A DNA stretch of 64,000 nucleotides from Actinopolyspora erythraea (GCF_002263515.1 NZ_CP022752.1:2976001-3040000), one strand, 5' to 3'. Numbered from the stretch's first letter, positions 8,937 through 17,945 are shown. Notes: a model not told the origin generated them from the letters alone. Translations and numbers: made by a program.

Positions 8937-10075
8937 GCGGCGACGTGCGAAGCGCGGCAAGCGCCGTACCGGCGGGAACGGACCCGTCACCGGAACCGGA
9001 CCGCCCCGCCCCGGAACGCGTCACGCCGCGCGAGCGACGGCTTCCCTACCCGGTGGTGCTGGTCCTGCTCGGCGCCGCGCTGGTGGCGACCGTTGTCCTC
9101 AGCCTCGCCGTCGGCTCGGTATCGCTGCCCCCGACGGACGTGGCCGCCATCCTCGCGCGCCAGGTGCTGCCGGGATGGACCGATCCCGGCTGGCCGGCCA
9201 CTTACGACACGATCGTGTTGGACGTGCGGTTGCCCCGGGTGCTACTCGCCGGAATCGTCGGCGCCGGGCTCTCGGCCGTCGGAACGGCCCTGCAGGCACT
9301 GGTTCGCAACCCTCTCGCCGACCCCTACCTGCTCGGGATCTCCTCGGGGGCCTCCCTGGGGGCCGTGGCGTCGCTGGTCTCCGGAGTCATGGTTCTCGGG
9401 ACGCTCGCCACACCGATGGTGGCCGCGTTCGCCGGTTCGACGGTCACCCTGGTCGCGGTCTACGCTCTCGCCAGCTCGGGTGGACGAATGACCACCACCC
9501 GTCTCGTGCTCGCCGGTGTGGCGGTGTCCTACGTGCTGTCCGCGCTGGCCGACCTGTTGCTGAGCACCGCCGCCGATCCGCACCTGTTGTCCTCGATCCG
9601 GTTCTGGACGTTGGGCAGCGTCGCCGGAGCGGAGTGGCAGACCCTGCCGATACCGGCGACCGTGGTGCTGCTCGGCCTGGCAGTACTGCTGTGGCAGGCC
9701 GGATCGCTGAACCTGCTGGTCGCGGGCGAGGAGTCGGCCGGAACCCTGGGGCTGGACGTGCACCGCTTCCGCACCGGCATGTTCGTGCTGGTGTCGCTGA
9801 TGACCGGCGCGATGGTGGCGGTCAGCGGCTCCATCGGGTTCGTCGGCCTGATGGTGCCGCACGCGGTGCGCATGCTGGTCGGAGCGGATCACCGGCGCGT
9901 GCTGCCGACAGCGGCGCTGCTGGGGGCGACATTCCTGATCACCGCCGACCTCGCCGCCCGCACCGTGGCAGCGCCGCAGGAGATCCAGCTCGGAGTGCTC
10001 ACCGCGCTGTGCGGCGGCCCCTTCTTCGTATGGCTGCTGCGCCGCCAGGCACGTCGGGAGAGGGCGGTCCGATGA
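8933..10075 (+). CDS. btuC: Corrinoid ABC transporter permease (BtuC/FecCD family)
   Basis: Inner-membrane permease with about ten transmembrane helices. ATG 8933 (ATGA overlap with the upstream stop) is chosen over an upstream in-frame start, giving 380 residues. An N-terminal cytoplasmic Pro/Glu-rich tail of about 35 residues precedes the first helix (VVLVLLGAALVATVVLSLAV). FecCD hallmarks follow: RLPRVLLAGIVGAGLSAVGTAL, the RNPLADPYLLGISSGASLGA block, and GSIGFVGLMVPHAVRMLVG near residue 300 for coupling to the ATPase. It lies in an operon with the binding protein and ATPase, all under the cobalamin riboswitch. Confidence 0.9.
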   Translation: MSGDVRSAASAVPAGTDPSPEPDRPAPERVTPRERRLPYPVVLVLLGAALVATVVLSLAVGSVSLPPTDVAAILARQVLPGWTDPGWPATYDTIVLDVRLPRVLLAGIVGAGLSAVGTALQALVRNPLADPYLLGISSGASLGAVASLVSGVMVLGTLATPMVAAFAGSTVTLVAVYALASSGGRMTTTRLVLAGVAVSYVLSALADLLLSTAADPHLLSSIRFWTLGSVAGAEWQTLPIPATVVLLGLAVLLWQAGSLNLLVAGEESAGTLGLDVHRFRTGMFVLVSLMTGAMVAVSGSIGFVGLMVPHAVRMLVGADHRRVLPTAALLGATFLITADLAARTVAAPQEIQLGVLTALCGGPFFVWLLRRQARRERAVR

Positions 10076-10857
10076 GCCATCACGAAGTTCACCCGGCCGA
10101 GTTGGACATCAGGGAAGTCACTCACACCACCGGGGGGCGTGAAGTTCTCTCGCGCGTGTCGCTGACGGCAGCGCCGGGCGAAGTGGTCGGCGTGGTCGGC
10201 CCCAACGGGGCCGGAAAGTCGACACTGTTGCGCACGGCCTACCGTCAGCTACGACCCACCCACGGTCGGGTTCTCCTCGACGGGACGGACGTGTTCCGGA
10301 CACCGCGCCGCTCACTGGCACGACGGCTGGCGGCCCTGCCGCAGGAGCTCCCCGCCGAGTTCGAGCTGACCGCCCACGACGTGGCCGCGATGGGACGCGC
10401 ACCGCACCGGCGGAGAATCGGCCGGGACCGCCTCGGCGACGAGCGGATCGTGACCGTGTCGCTGGAGATGGTCGAGATGGCCGAGTTGGCCCATCGTCCG
10501 TTCGACCAGCTCTCCGGTGGGGAGAAGCAGCGGGTGCTCATCGCTCGGGCGCTCGCGCAGGAACCGGGGATGCTGGTACTCGACGAGCCCACCAATCACC
10601 TGGACATGCGTCACCAGTTCGATGTGCTGGCACTGGTGCGCCGACTGAACGTGACGACCCTCGCGGCGCTGCACGACCTCAACCTGGCCGCCCGCTTCTG
10701 CGACCGGATGTGCGTGCTGGCCGCGGGCGAAGTGGCGGCGATCGGAACCCCCGCCGAGGTGCTCACCGAATCACTGCTGTCCGAGGTGTACGGCGTACGG
10801 GCCGAGATCGGCACCCACCCCCGCACGGGCGCCCCGACCGTCCTCTTCGGAAACTGA
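10072..10857 (+). CDS. btuD: Corrinoid ABC transporter ATPase (BtuD-like)
   Basis: Cytoplasmic ATPase that powers the importer. The ATG at 10072 overlaps the permease stop by 4 bp and gives 261 residues. Walker A GPNGAGKST is near residue 43, the signature LSGGEKQR near residue 144, Walker B MLVLDEPTNHLD near residue 165, and the switch His in ALHDLNLA near residue 200. All catalytic motifs are intact. Confidence 0.93.
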   Translation: MSHHEVHPAELDIREVTHTTGGREVLSRVSLTAAPGEVVGVVGPNGAGKSTLLRTAYRQLRPTHGRVLLDGTDVFRTPRRSLARRLAALPQELPAEFELTAHDVAAMGRAPHRRRIGRDRLGDERIVTVSLEMVEMAELAHRPFDQLSGGEKQRVLIARALAQEPGMLVLDEPTNHLDMRHQFDVLALVRRLNVTTLAALHDLNLAARFCDRMCVLAAGEVAAIGTPAEVLTESLLSEVYGVRAEIGTHPRTGAPTVLFGN

Positions 10858-10909
10858 CCCACCCGTTGCCGTGGGGATCCAACCCCTTCCGTTGTTTTCC
10901 AGGAGAAAT

Positions 10910-11656
10910 ATGAGCACGCACGCGGACCAACTGCTCGCCCGCACGCTCGACGGGATGGCCCCGGCCGAGCACGCTCGGCTGCTCACCGACGAGAACTGCG
11001 GACAGGTGCCCGCGACCCTCGTCGAGGACCCCGACTGGATGGCCGAGCAGCTGCGGTTGCGTAGTCGGATCTGGAACACCGAAGACGCGCGCGTCCTGGC
11101 CACCCTGTGGTGGTTCTCGACGTCGACCAGACTGATCACACCGTCGGTGGCCTCGTTCGTGGTCACCGGTGAGGCGCTGTCACCCCGGCTGGAGGACCTG
11201 GGGTTGCACTGGCACCCGGACAGCAGGCTGTCCGGCGTGACCTCGGTGGAGGTACTCACCGGCAGTTCCGCCCTGGAATCCCTGGCCGAAGCGCTGCACC
11301 AGACCCTCGAACGGAGCATCACCTCGGTGGCCGCCACCGCCCGGATCCGACATCTCCCCCTCTGGGCGATCGCGACCGACGCCATCGCCGGCTGTCTGCT
11401 CTGGGCCGGACGCGCAGAAGGTGCGCCTGAGCGGGCCACCGCCCTGGCCGAGCCGCTGGTCGCGGCCATCGGCGGGCCGATGCCCGCACCGCGCTACACC
11501 GAGATCGGCTCCCAGTCGGGGACTTCCCGGCTGTTCACCAAGCGGACCTCGTGCTGCCTGCTCTACCGGGCACCCGGCGAGGACAAGTGCTCCTCCTGTC
11601 CCGGCCGCTCTCCCGAGCGACGACACGCCCTGCTCCGCGAGAACACCCCGCACTGA
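10910..11656 (+). CDS. FhuF-like (2Fe-2S) ferric-siderophore/corrinoid reductase-like protein
   Basis: A 248-residue protein whose C-terminus carries the FhuF-type cluster motif CC-x10-C-x2-C (SCCLLYRAPGEDKCSSCPG), which binds a 2Fe-2S centre. FhuF proteins reduce ferric siderophores after import. ATG 10910 is chosen because AGGAGA lies just upstream (10901-10906). It follows the ATPase gene by 52 bp in the same direction, so it is probably the last gene of the riboswitch-controlled unit. That context suggests a reduction step on the imported metal complex, possibly Co(III) corrinoid, which is inference. The final gene may equally have its own promoter. Confidence 0.75.
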   Translation: MSTHADQLLARTLDGMAPAEHARLLTDENCGQVPATLVEDPDWMAEQLRLRSRIWNTEDARVLATLWWFSTSTRLITPSVASFVVTGEALSPRLEDLGLHWHPDSRLSGVTSVEVLTGSSALESLAEALHQTLERSITSVAATARIRHLPLWAIATDAIAGCLLWAGRAEGAPERATALAEPLVAAIGGPMPAPRYTEIGSQSGTSRLFTKRTSCCLLYRAPGEDKCSSCPGRSPERRHALLRENTPH

Positions 11657-11894
11657 CGGAGCTGATCCGGCCGCAACGCGGAGGCTCCCGACCGCTCGGA
11701 CTCAGCACGGCGTTCTCGCACCGACCGTCGAACCAACCGGAAAAGGGCTTACACGGCTGACGCAGAACCAGTTCTTCTGTCTCGTCCGCGTGACTCGTTC
11801 GTCGACGGAGGGTGGGATATCGCGGTGCCGAAAACCTCGAGCATCGAATCGTATGTAGCAGTCGTGGATTCCGGCGAGTGGCATCTTGGGCGGA

Positions 11895-12848
11895 TCAGCT
11901 CTCTCGCAGGGCCTTGGACACCTCCTTCGCCCACCTCCAGGGAGCGTCCTCGTACGTCGGATCGTTCTCACTTTCACCCGCGAGATGGTATTCCCAGCCG
12001 AAGATACCGGCGAATCCTGGACACTCCCACCGCAAGTCTCGAATGACCTCCCGCAGCTTGCTCAGTTCGATGTAGTCCTTGCAGTGCTTGTTGTGGGTAA
12101 CGACCCCGGCCACGATTTTTTCCGCCGGTATACCGCTCTTGGCGACGACATCGAGATAGTTGTCCTTGGAAGACATGTCACCCCAGGTGCAGTAGAACTG
12201 CGCGTGGAACCTGTTGATCATCGTCCCGTGGGTCCGGTACAGCTCCCGGTACCGGACACCCGACAGTCCGCCCTCGTCCTGGGTCAGCTCCCTCGCCCCC
12301 GGAGCCAGTGAGATCGTGAAGTCCTCGGGGAAGTCCTCCCGCAGGGCGTCGATCACCCTCCCCACCGTGCCGGTGGGGTCTGCCATCTCCTTCCCCTCCT
12401 TCTCGATGTCCAGATCGACACCGCTCATCCGGTACTGGACAACGAAATCCCTGAGCAGGGGATAGTATCGTTGGAATTGGTTTTCGAGCCGGATGAACGT
12501 TCCCGGCGCGTCGCCTCCGACGAACGCGTGGACATCCACCTCATCCCGAATCAACGACAACTCGTCCCACATGGGCCGGAACTTCGGGTCTCGCGGAGCG
12601 GTGTCGTTGATCGTGAGCGGTTTGTCCTTCTCCTGATCGTCATCCAGGTTGTTGAGATGGATCGCCCCAAGATTGATGTCCGTCACTCCGGCACCGTTGC
12701 GCACCAGTTCCATCGGAGGAACGAGCTTCTCCCGCCCGTCCTTGGCGGCGAAGTGCGTCTGGTAGTAAAGAATCAGTCGCTTGTCGGATTCGGGTCTGCC
12801 GTCATGCCGCGCTTGTTCCGTCCTCGCGGACGGCCCGTCTTCCGGCAT
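11895..12848 (-). CDS. Glycosyl hydrolase family 18 / EndoH-like endoglycosidase
   Basis: A 317-residue protein with the GH18 barrel signature MSGVDLDIEKEG around residue 145, where the Glu of DLDIE would be the catalytic acid, plus LILYYQTHF near the N-terminus and INRFHAQFYCTWGD (strand 6 Tyr) further on. It should hydrolyse chitin-like or N-glycan beta-1,4-GlcNAc linkages. The first Asp of the usual DxxDxDxE is Ser here. Start 12848 has AGGAGG 8 nt upstream. No signal peptide is visible, and the first 20 residues are charged, so it may be cytoplasmic or secreted by another route. It converges on the FhuF-like gene. Confidence 0.75.
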   Translation of the reverse strand: MPEDGPSARTEQARHDGRPESDKRLILYYQTHFAAKDGREKLVPPMELVRNGAGVTDINLGAIHLNNLDDDQEKDKPLTINDTAPRDPKFRPMWDELSLIRDEVDVHAFVGGDAPGTFIRLENQFQRYYPLLRDFVVQYRMSGVDLDIEKEGKEMADPTGTVGRVIDALREDFPEDFTISLAPGARELTQDEGGLSGVRYRELYRTHGTMINRFHAQFYCTWGDMSSKDNYLDVVAKSGIPAEKIVAGVVTHNKHCKDYIELSKLREVIRDLRWECPGFAGIFGWEYHLAGESENDPTYEDAPWRWAKEVSKALRES

Positions 12849-13122
12849 GGAGCTCGCCTCCTCACAGGTTCGGCCTCAGACTGCGCCCACGTGAGCACGA
12901 TCACCGACATGGAGAATAGCCGTGCCGACAAACTCCGGTCCATACAGATCACACCGGAGAATGAAGTCAAACATTCAGAGGAATTCGCAGAACGATCCTT
13001 CCCCAGAGGTGAAGAGGATTTAGCGTGTTCGCCACGTGGGGCGTGGGCTGAAGCCGCGGAAGATCAGGACGAGTTGGGGCGGTGATCGCACCGATGCTGC
13101 CCTGGTACGAACAACGCTTTAG

Positions 13123-14139
13123 ATGTGGGAGACATGTCGCACCGAGCGGTTCGCCCCGGGCAAGGAGCGGCAGAACCACAAGCTGACGGGGGCAGGGATG
13201 CCTCTCGTCGGTCAACGCCACCAGGGCCGCGGCGAGCTCGCCGATCGGCTCGGGGTCAGCGAGCGCACCCTGCGCCGCGACATCGAGCAACTGCGCGAGC
13301 TCGGATACCACGTCACGGCCGAACGCGGCTACGACGGTGGGTACTCCCTGGAGGCCGAAGGGAACCTGCCGCCGCTGCTGCTCGACGACGACGAGCTCGT
13401 CGTCCTGGCGGTGGGCCTGCGTGAGGTCACCGCCCGCACCGCGGCGCACACCACCGAGACCGCCCTGTCGGCGCTGGCCAAGCTCGAACAGCTGCTACCC
13501 GCGCGGCTGCGGCGCAGAGTGTCCGCGCTGCAGTCGCACACGATGCCGGCCGTATCCGATTCCGCTCCCTCGACGGCACCCGACATGATCGCCCGCCTGA
13601 CGCTGTGCAGCAGAGACGGCGAGCGCGTCCGTTTCGGCTACACCGACGCGACCGACACGCGCACGACGTACTCTGTCGAACCACATTGCCTGATCTCCAC
13701 CGAGCAGGGCTGGTACCTCGTCGCCTGGGAACTGAACGGGGAATCGTGGGAAGCGTTCCGGATCAACCGGATCGACTCCTTCGTCGCGACCGGGACGCGA
13801 TTCGAACCGCGCGAACTGGACGTGCGGCGCGCGGCCGAGATCACCGACGTGGCCACCGTCAGGTTCGCCCGCGGCCACGTCGGTCTGCTGCGCCTGCACG
13901 CCCCGATGGAAGAACTCCCCGCGCGGGTCGGGGCCTGGGCCCAGGACGCCCGAGCGGAGTCGGAGACGACCACGCTGCTGCCGATCAGCGCCGACCACCT
14001 GCCCCACCTCATCTTCGGCATCGCGTGGATACCGGACGACTACGAGTTCGAGATCGTGGAGCCCCCGGAGTTGGCCGCGTTCGCCCATTCGCTCGGCGCA
14101 CGGCTGCTGAGAGCGGACTCCAGTACCCAGCAGCGCTGA
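13123..14139 (+). CDS. WYL-domain transcriptional regulator (DeoR-like HTH)
   Basis: DNA-binding regulator with an N-terminal winged helix (GELADRLGVSERTLRRDIEQLRELGYHVTAERGYDGGY split over residues 38-75) followed by a WYL domain and a C-terminal WCX-type extension, 338 residues in all. The WYL-like core is visible near residues 165-225 (VRFGYTD, YSVEPHCLISTEQGWYLVAWEL, FRINRIDSF). The segment before the helix-turn-helix does not read like the usual first helix (RLLSLL-type), so either the start lies elsewhere or the N-terminus is partly degraded. Targets unknown. It lies outside the ery cluster with debris between. Confidence 0.75.
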   Translation: MWETCRTERFAPGKERQNHKLTGAGMPLVGQRHQGRGELADRLGVSERTLRRDIEQLRELGYHVTAERGYDGGYSLEAEGNLPPLLLDDDELVVLAVGLREVTARTAAHTTETALSALAKLEQLLPARLRRRVSALQSHTMPAVSDSAPSTAPDMIARLTLCSRDGERVRFGYTDATDTRTTYSVEPHCLISTEQGWYLVAWELNGESWEAFRINRIDSFVATGTRFEPRELDVRRAAEITDVATVRFARGHVGLLRLHAPMEELPARVGAWAQDARAESETTTLLPISADHLPHLIFGIAWIPDDYEFEIVEPPELAAFAHSLGARLLRADSSTQQR

Positions 14140-14870
14140 CCGCGGCAGCGACGGGCCCGCCCAAGAGCGGACCTGTGCCGTACCGGTGTGCCGCGGACGG
14201 GTCGGCACCACCACAGCGCGATCGCCCGCACGATCCTGCCCAGGCCCATGTCGTCGGCCAGCACACCGCCACCGTGCTCGGCCACGGCGCGCGGCCAGGC
14301 CACCCGCTGGTGGTGCGTGCCAGCGCGACGCCGATGCGCTCGACATCGAACCGGGCCGATCGGTCACGATGCTCCACGACGATCGTGGTCGCGGCCGGGT
14401 CAGCCAACGGCCTCGCCGACTTCGGCCGGTTGCCGTTCAGCCCGGCCCCGACCTCGGGCGCCGTCGAATCCAACGCGGGGCCACGCCTGGCACAGTCCCG
14501 CGCCCCGCCCCCGGTGGCCGGGGCCTGCTCTCACCGGCCCCGCACCGGATGCCCGGCGACACGGCACAACACACCCCGCACTCGCCGCTTCGGTCTCACG
14601 CGTACGGCGGTGGCACACGTTTACGCGAACCTTGACAAGATGCCGACCGATCGAACACTCCGTGAGCGTCCCGCCCGGACCGACCAACTCGACCCCACCG
14701 AACTCTGGACAGGCCGCGGCTGATCCGTCCGAATCGCCGTGCCCCCCCGGAGTGTCGTTCACGATCGCTGCTTTCCCACCTCGAACCGGGCGTGTCGGAC
14801 CGGCTCCTCCGTTCACCGGGCGGTCTCCCGCGACGGATGCGTCGCGACCGCGAGTGAAGCCGGATGATGA
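14140..14870. other. Gene-poor stretch with coding debris
   Basis: About 730 bp between the WYL regulator and eryCI. No intact gene is supported on either strand. On the minus strand it holds a piece of a helicase (see separate entry) and another well-biased but unanchored stretch around 14330-14440 (ADPAATTIVVEHRD, SARFDVERIGVAL). The rest shows nothing recognisable. It probably marks the left boundary of the ery cluster. Confidence 0.5.
14190..14320 (-). pseudogene. Relic of an SNF2-family helicase
   Basis: One minus-strand frame reads HHQRVAWPRAVAEHGGG followed by VLADDMGLGRIVRAIAL, which matches SNF2/Swi2 motif I (usually GxLADDMGLGKTxQAIAL) with a preceding Q-motif-like HQ. The Walker lysine is replaced (GRI instead of GKT), and no flanking helicase motifs follow in frame. 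It is a dead fragment, not a functional gene. Boundaries are approximate. Confidence 0.45.
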
Positions 14871-15971
14871 TCAGAACGCGGCTTTGAGGGTCGTGATGAC
14901 GTGGTCGGCAGCTTCCCTCTCGAGGTGGGGGCCAATGGGGAGGCTGAGGACCTCCGCTGCCAGGGTCTCCGCGATGGGGAAGGAGCCACGAGGCAGACCG
15001 AAGTCGCTGTAAGCGGTTGAGAGGTGGACGGGGACGGGGTAGTGGATCAGGGTTTGGACCCCCGTCTCGGTGAGATGCCGCTGGAGACGCTCGCGGTCCG
15101 CACAACGGAGGACGAAGAGGTGCCAAGCCGATTCGGCCCAAGGGTGGGTTTCCGGGAGCGTGATGCCGGCGACGTTCGCCAGCTCCGTCTGGTAGTGCCG
15201 CGCCAGCGTGGTGCGCCGGGCGTTCCAGTCGTCGAGGTGACGGAGCTTTACGCGCAGAACCGCCGCCTGGAGCTCGTCGAGGCGCGCATTGGTGCCACGG
15301 ACCTCGTGCACGTACTTCCGCTTCGAACCGTAGTTGCGCAGCGCGCGGACGCGCTCCGCCAGGGCGTGATCGGTGGTGACGACCGCGCCGCCGTCCCCCA
15401 GCGCGCCCAGGTTCTTGCCCGGGTAGAAGCTGAAGGCCGCGGCCGTGGAACCCGCACCGATGCGGCGGCCGCGGTGGCGGGCGCCAACAGCCTGTGCGAC
15501 GTCCTCCACCAGCGCCAGTCCGTGGCGGTCGGCGATCGCGCGGAGCGCGTCGAGATCAGCGGGGTGGCCGTAGAGGTGCACCGGCAGGACGGCGGCGGTG
15601 CGCGGCGTGATCGCCTGCTCGACGAGTACCGGGTCGAGGGTGTGGCTCAGCTCCTCCGGTTCCACGGGAACCGGCACGGCACCGGTGCGCGACACGGCGA
15701 GCCACGTGGCGATGAAGGTGTGCGAAGGCACGATCACCTCGTCGCCCCGGCCGACGCCGAGCGCCAACAGGCTCAGTGCCAGCGCCTCGTAACCGCTGCC
15801 GACCGTCACGCAGTGCGTGTTCTCGCAGTAGGCCGCGAACTCCACTTCGAACGCCTCGTTCTCCGGCCCGTGCAGGTACCAGCCCGAACCGAGCACACGC
15901 TGGAACGCCTGGTCGATGTCGGACCGGAGCTCGAGATAGGCGGCTTGCAGATCCAAGAAGGGGACGTTCAT
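14871..15971 (-). CDS. eryCI: EryCI, TDP-desosamine 3-aminotransferase (DesV type)
   Basis: PLP enzyme of the DegT/DnrJ/EryC1 family that transfers an amino group to C3 of TDP-3-keto-4,6-dideoxyglucose in desosamine synthesis. The 366-residue protein begins MNVPFLDLQAAY, carries the PLP-binding Lys186 in FYPGKNLGALGDGG, and has the GSGYEALALSLLALG and EDVAQAVGA cofactor blocks. It is transcribed away from ermE, with a 185-bp shared promoter region, exactly as in the S. erythraea cluster. It forms the left edge of the cluster. Confidence 0.95.
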   Translation of the reverse strand: MNVPFLDLQAAYLELRSDIDQAFQRVLGSGWYLHGPENEAFEVEFAAYCENTHCVTVGSGYEALALSLLALGVGRGDEVIVPSHTFIATWLAVSRTGAVPVPVEPEELSHTLDPVLVEQAITPRTAAVLPVHLYGHPADLDALRAIADRHGLALVEDVAQAVGARHRGRRIGAGSTAAAFSFYPGKNLGALGDGGAVVTTDHALAERVRALRNYGSKRKYVHEVRGTNARLDELQAAVLRVKLRHLDDWNARRTTLARHYQTELANVAGITLPETHPWAESAWHLFVLRCADRERLQRHLTETGVQTLIHYPVPVHLSTAYSDFGLPRGSFPIAETLAAEVLSLPIGPHLEREAADHVITTLKAAF

Positions 15972-16120
15972 ACGAGTGTCCGTTCGGGTGGCTGCTTGCG
16001 CCCGACGCTGATCACGGTGGACCAGCGGAACGCGGGTACACGCGGGCGATCCTAGCCCAGACGAGGGTGGTGAGAACGATCAGCTGGACGAAGCGCGCTG
16101 TGACACAGCGATACTGTCGT

Positions 16121-16150
16121 GTGACGCACGATGGCGTCGGTTGGTAAGAT
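16121..16150 (+). promoter_or_regulatory. ermE promoter (P1-like), predicted leaderless start
   Basis: A -10 hexamer TAAGAT (16145-16150) lies 7 nt before the ermE GTG (16157), with a weak -35 GTGACG (16121-16126) at 18-bp spacing. No Shine-Dalgarno sequence is present between -10 and GTG, so transcription should begin at or next to the start codon. From memory, S. erythraea ermEp1 has TAGGAT in the same position and gives a leaderless mRNA. The surrounding segment GGTTGGTAAGATCAAGCG aligns with that promoter. Confidence 0.75.
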
Positions 16151-16156
16151 CAAGCG

Positions 16157-17170
16157 GTGAGCAGTTCGGACGAATCCCGCCCGCGTCGTTCCCAGCAGGA
16201 GCGACAGCATCCCAAGCAGAATCGACCGGTGCTGGGGCGTACCGAACGAGACCGCAACCGGCGCCAGTTCGGACAGAACTTCCTCCACGACCGCAAGACC
16301 CTCGCGCGCATCGCCGAGGTCGCCGAGCTGCGTCCTGACCTGCCGGTCCTGGAAGTCGGGCCGGGCAAAGGACTGCTCACCAGGAAATTGGCGAGCCGGG
16401 CGCGTCAGGTGACCTCGTACGAGATCGATTCGCGGCTGGCGAAGTCCTTGCGGGAGAAGCTTTCCGAGCATCGGAACATCGAAGTCGTCAACACCGACTT
16501 CCTCACCACCGAACCGCCAACCGAGCCGTTCGCCTTCGTCGGCGCGATCCCCTACGGCATAACCTCGGCGATCGTGGACTGGTGCCTGGAGGCGCCGACG
16601 ATCGAGACGGCGACGATGGTGACGCAGTTGGAGTTCGCCCGAAAGCGGACCGGCGATTACGGTCGCTGGAGCCGCCTCACGGTGATGACGTGGCCGCTGT
16701 TCGAGTGGGAGTTCGTCGAGAAGGTCGACCGCAGGCTGTTCCGGCCGGTGCCCAAGGTCGACTCGGCTATCATACGACTGCGCAGACGCAGCGAACCGCT
16801 GCTTGATGGAGAGGCGCTCGAACGCTACAAGTCGATGGTCGAGCTGGGCTTCACCGGGGTCGGCGGCAATATCCAGGCATCGCTGCTGCGCCAGTACCCG
16901 AAACACCGCGTAGCGGCGGCGCTCGATCACGCGAGCATCGGAGGCGGCGCGGTGGTCGCCTACATCCGGCCGGAGCAGTGGCTCAAACTGTTCGAGCGCC
17001 TGGACCGGAAGGAAGAGCCGACGCGTGGGCGGAACCAGCGGGGCGAGCGAACTCGTGGAGGCGACCACCGCGTTCACGGGAGGGGGCGGCGCGGGCCGTC
17101 CGAGGATGGACGTTCCGGCGGGCGTTCCAACGGGCGTTCCGGACGACGCGGCGGGCCCAGGCAGCGGTAG
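16157..17170 (+). CDS. ermE: ErmE, 23S rRNA (adenine-2058-N6)-dimethyltransferase, macrolide self-resistance
   Basis: Methylates A2058 of 23S rRNA using S-adenosylmethionine, making the producer's ribosomes resistant to erythromycin (MLS phenotype). The 337-residue protein has RRQFGQNFL near residue 36, the SAM motif LEVGPGKGLLT near residue 66, and the catalytic GAIPYGITSAIVDW block near residue 130. The C-terminal 55 residues are an Arg/Gly-rich basic tail, shorter than the repeat-rich tail I recall for S. erythraea ErmE. GTG start, no ribosome binding site, predicted leaderless. Divergent from eryCI. Confidence 0.97.
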   Translation: MSSSDESRPRRSQQERQHPKQNRPVLGRTERDRNRRQFGQNFLHDRKTLARIAEVAELRPDLPVLEVGPGKGLLTRKLASRARQVTSYEIDSRLAKSLREKLSEHRNIEVVNTDFLTTEPPTEPFAFVGAIPYGITSAIVDWCLEAPTIETATMVTQLEFARKRTGDYGRWSRLTVMTWPLFEWEFVEKVDRRLFRPVPKVDSAIIRLRRRSEPLLDGEALERYKSMVELGFTGVGGNIQASLLRQYPKHRVAAALDHASIGGGAVVAYIRPEQWLKLFERLDRKEEPTRGRNQRGERTRGGDHRVHGRGRRGPSEDGRSGGRSNGRSGRRGGPRQR

Positions 17171-17239
17171 CCCACGTTCTGTCGGGAAGAGAGCAGCAGA
17201 CGGCCTCGGTGCTGAGGTCGACGTCGCGCCGACGTGCCG

Positions 17240-17700
17240 AGTGCGACCCCGGGACGCGGTCCTGCTGGATGGTCTTCTTCGACGCCTCGACCAGGTACTC
17301 GCCCTTCGACGAGCTGTCATCCTCACGGAGCTCAACGCTCGTCTCCCGCTCGGGCCCGGTGATGAGACCCTCGGTGGTGCGGGTGGCGATCCAGTCCGAC
17401 ATCATCCGGCCCTGGCCCCCGTCGCTGCCCGCGAATCCCGGAGGAGCGGCTAACGGCGGTCGCGGGCCCGGCTGATATCGATCTCGGGAACCGGCGCGAG
17501 CACAGCGATCCTCGGCTGGTGGATGATGTCCCGGCACGTCCGCCGGCACCCTGGATCCGTGTGGAACCCCCAGGCGTGCCGGACCGGACAGCCAGAGCTT
17601 GGCCAGCGGGTCCTTCTCGTCGTAATCCCACTGGACGAAGAAGGGCTTCTCGTCCGGAATCAACTGTCCGATCAGCTCATCCGCCTACTGTGAATGGCGT
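17240..17700 (-). pseudogene. Broken protein-coding relics of unknown family
   Basis: Three minus-strand stretches have strong codon bias and protein-like content but lie in different frames. The first is ELIGQLIPDEKPFFVQWDYD and onward to DEKDPLAKLWLSG (about 17690-17605). A +1 frame then gives HAWGFHTDPGC, RRTCRDIIHQPRIAVLAPVP and EIDISRARDRR, ending in a stop near 17456. The third is SDWIATRTTEGLITGPERET followed by SVELREDDSSSKGEYLVEAS (about 17405-17250). Together they look like one or two decayed or frameshifted genes. I do not recognise the family. An undetected sequencing error that would rejoin the first two parts is possible. Confidence 0.4.
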
Positions 17701-17945
17701 ATCGGCGGCACGGCCGCGATATGACGAGAATCAGTGGGGCGATACTGAAAGCCAGCTGTTTCACATTCTGTCGGCCACCAGGTGAACAATTTTCAGCGTG
17801 TTCGGTCCAGCACCGACGAGCACCGGATACGCGGACTTTTCGGAGGTCACTCATCCGCCGCACGACGCGGTCAAAGTTGAATCCAGGATGTACACAACCT
17901 CGACAAGAACCATCGGGTGTGATGCGCAACACGAATCTCGACGGG

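Noticed and set aside
12909..13085. A 58-residue plus-strand frame starting at an ATG between the GH18 gene and the WYL regulator
   Set aside because: No convincing ribosome binding site, poor third-position GC, and no recognisable motif; it lies in a divergent promoter region.
13123..13240. A frameshift at the N-terminus of the WYL regulator
   Set aside because: The other two frames do not give a clear missing first helix; a degraded or misassigned start is possible but I cannot show a specific indel.
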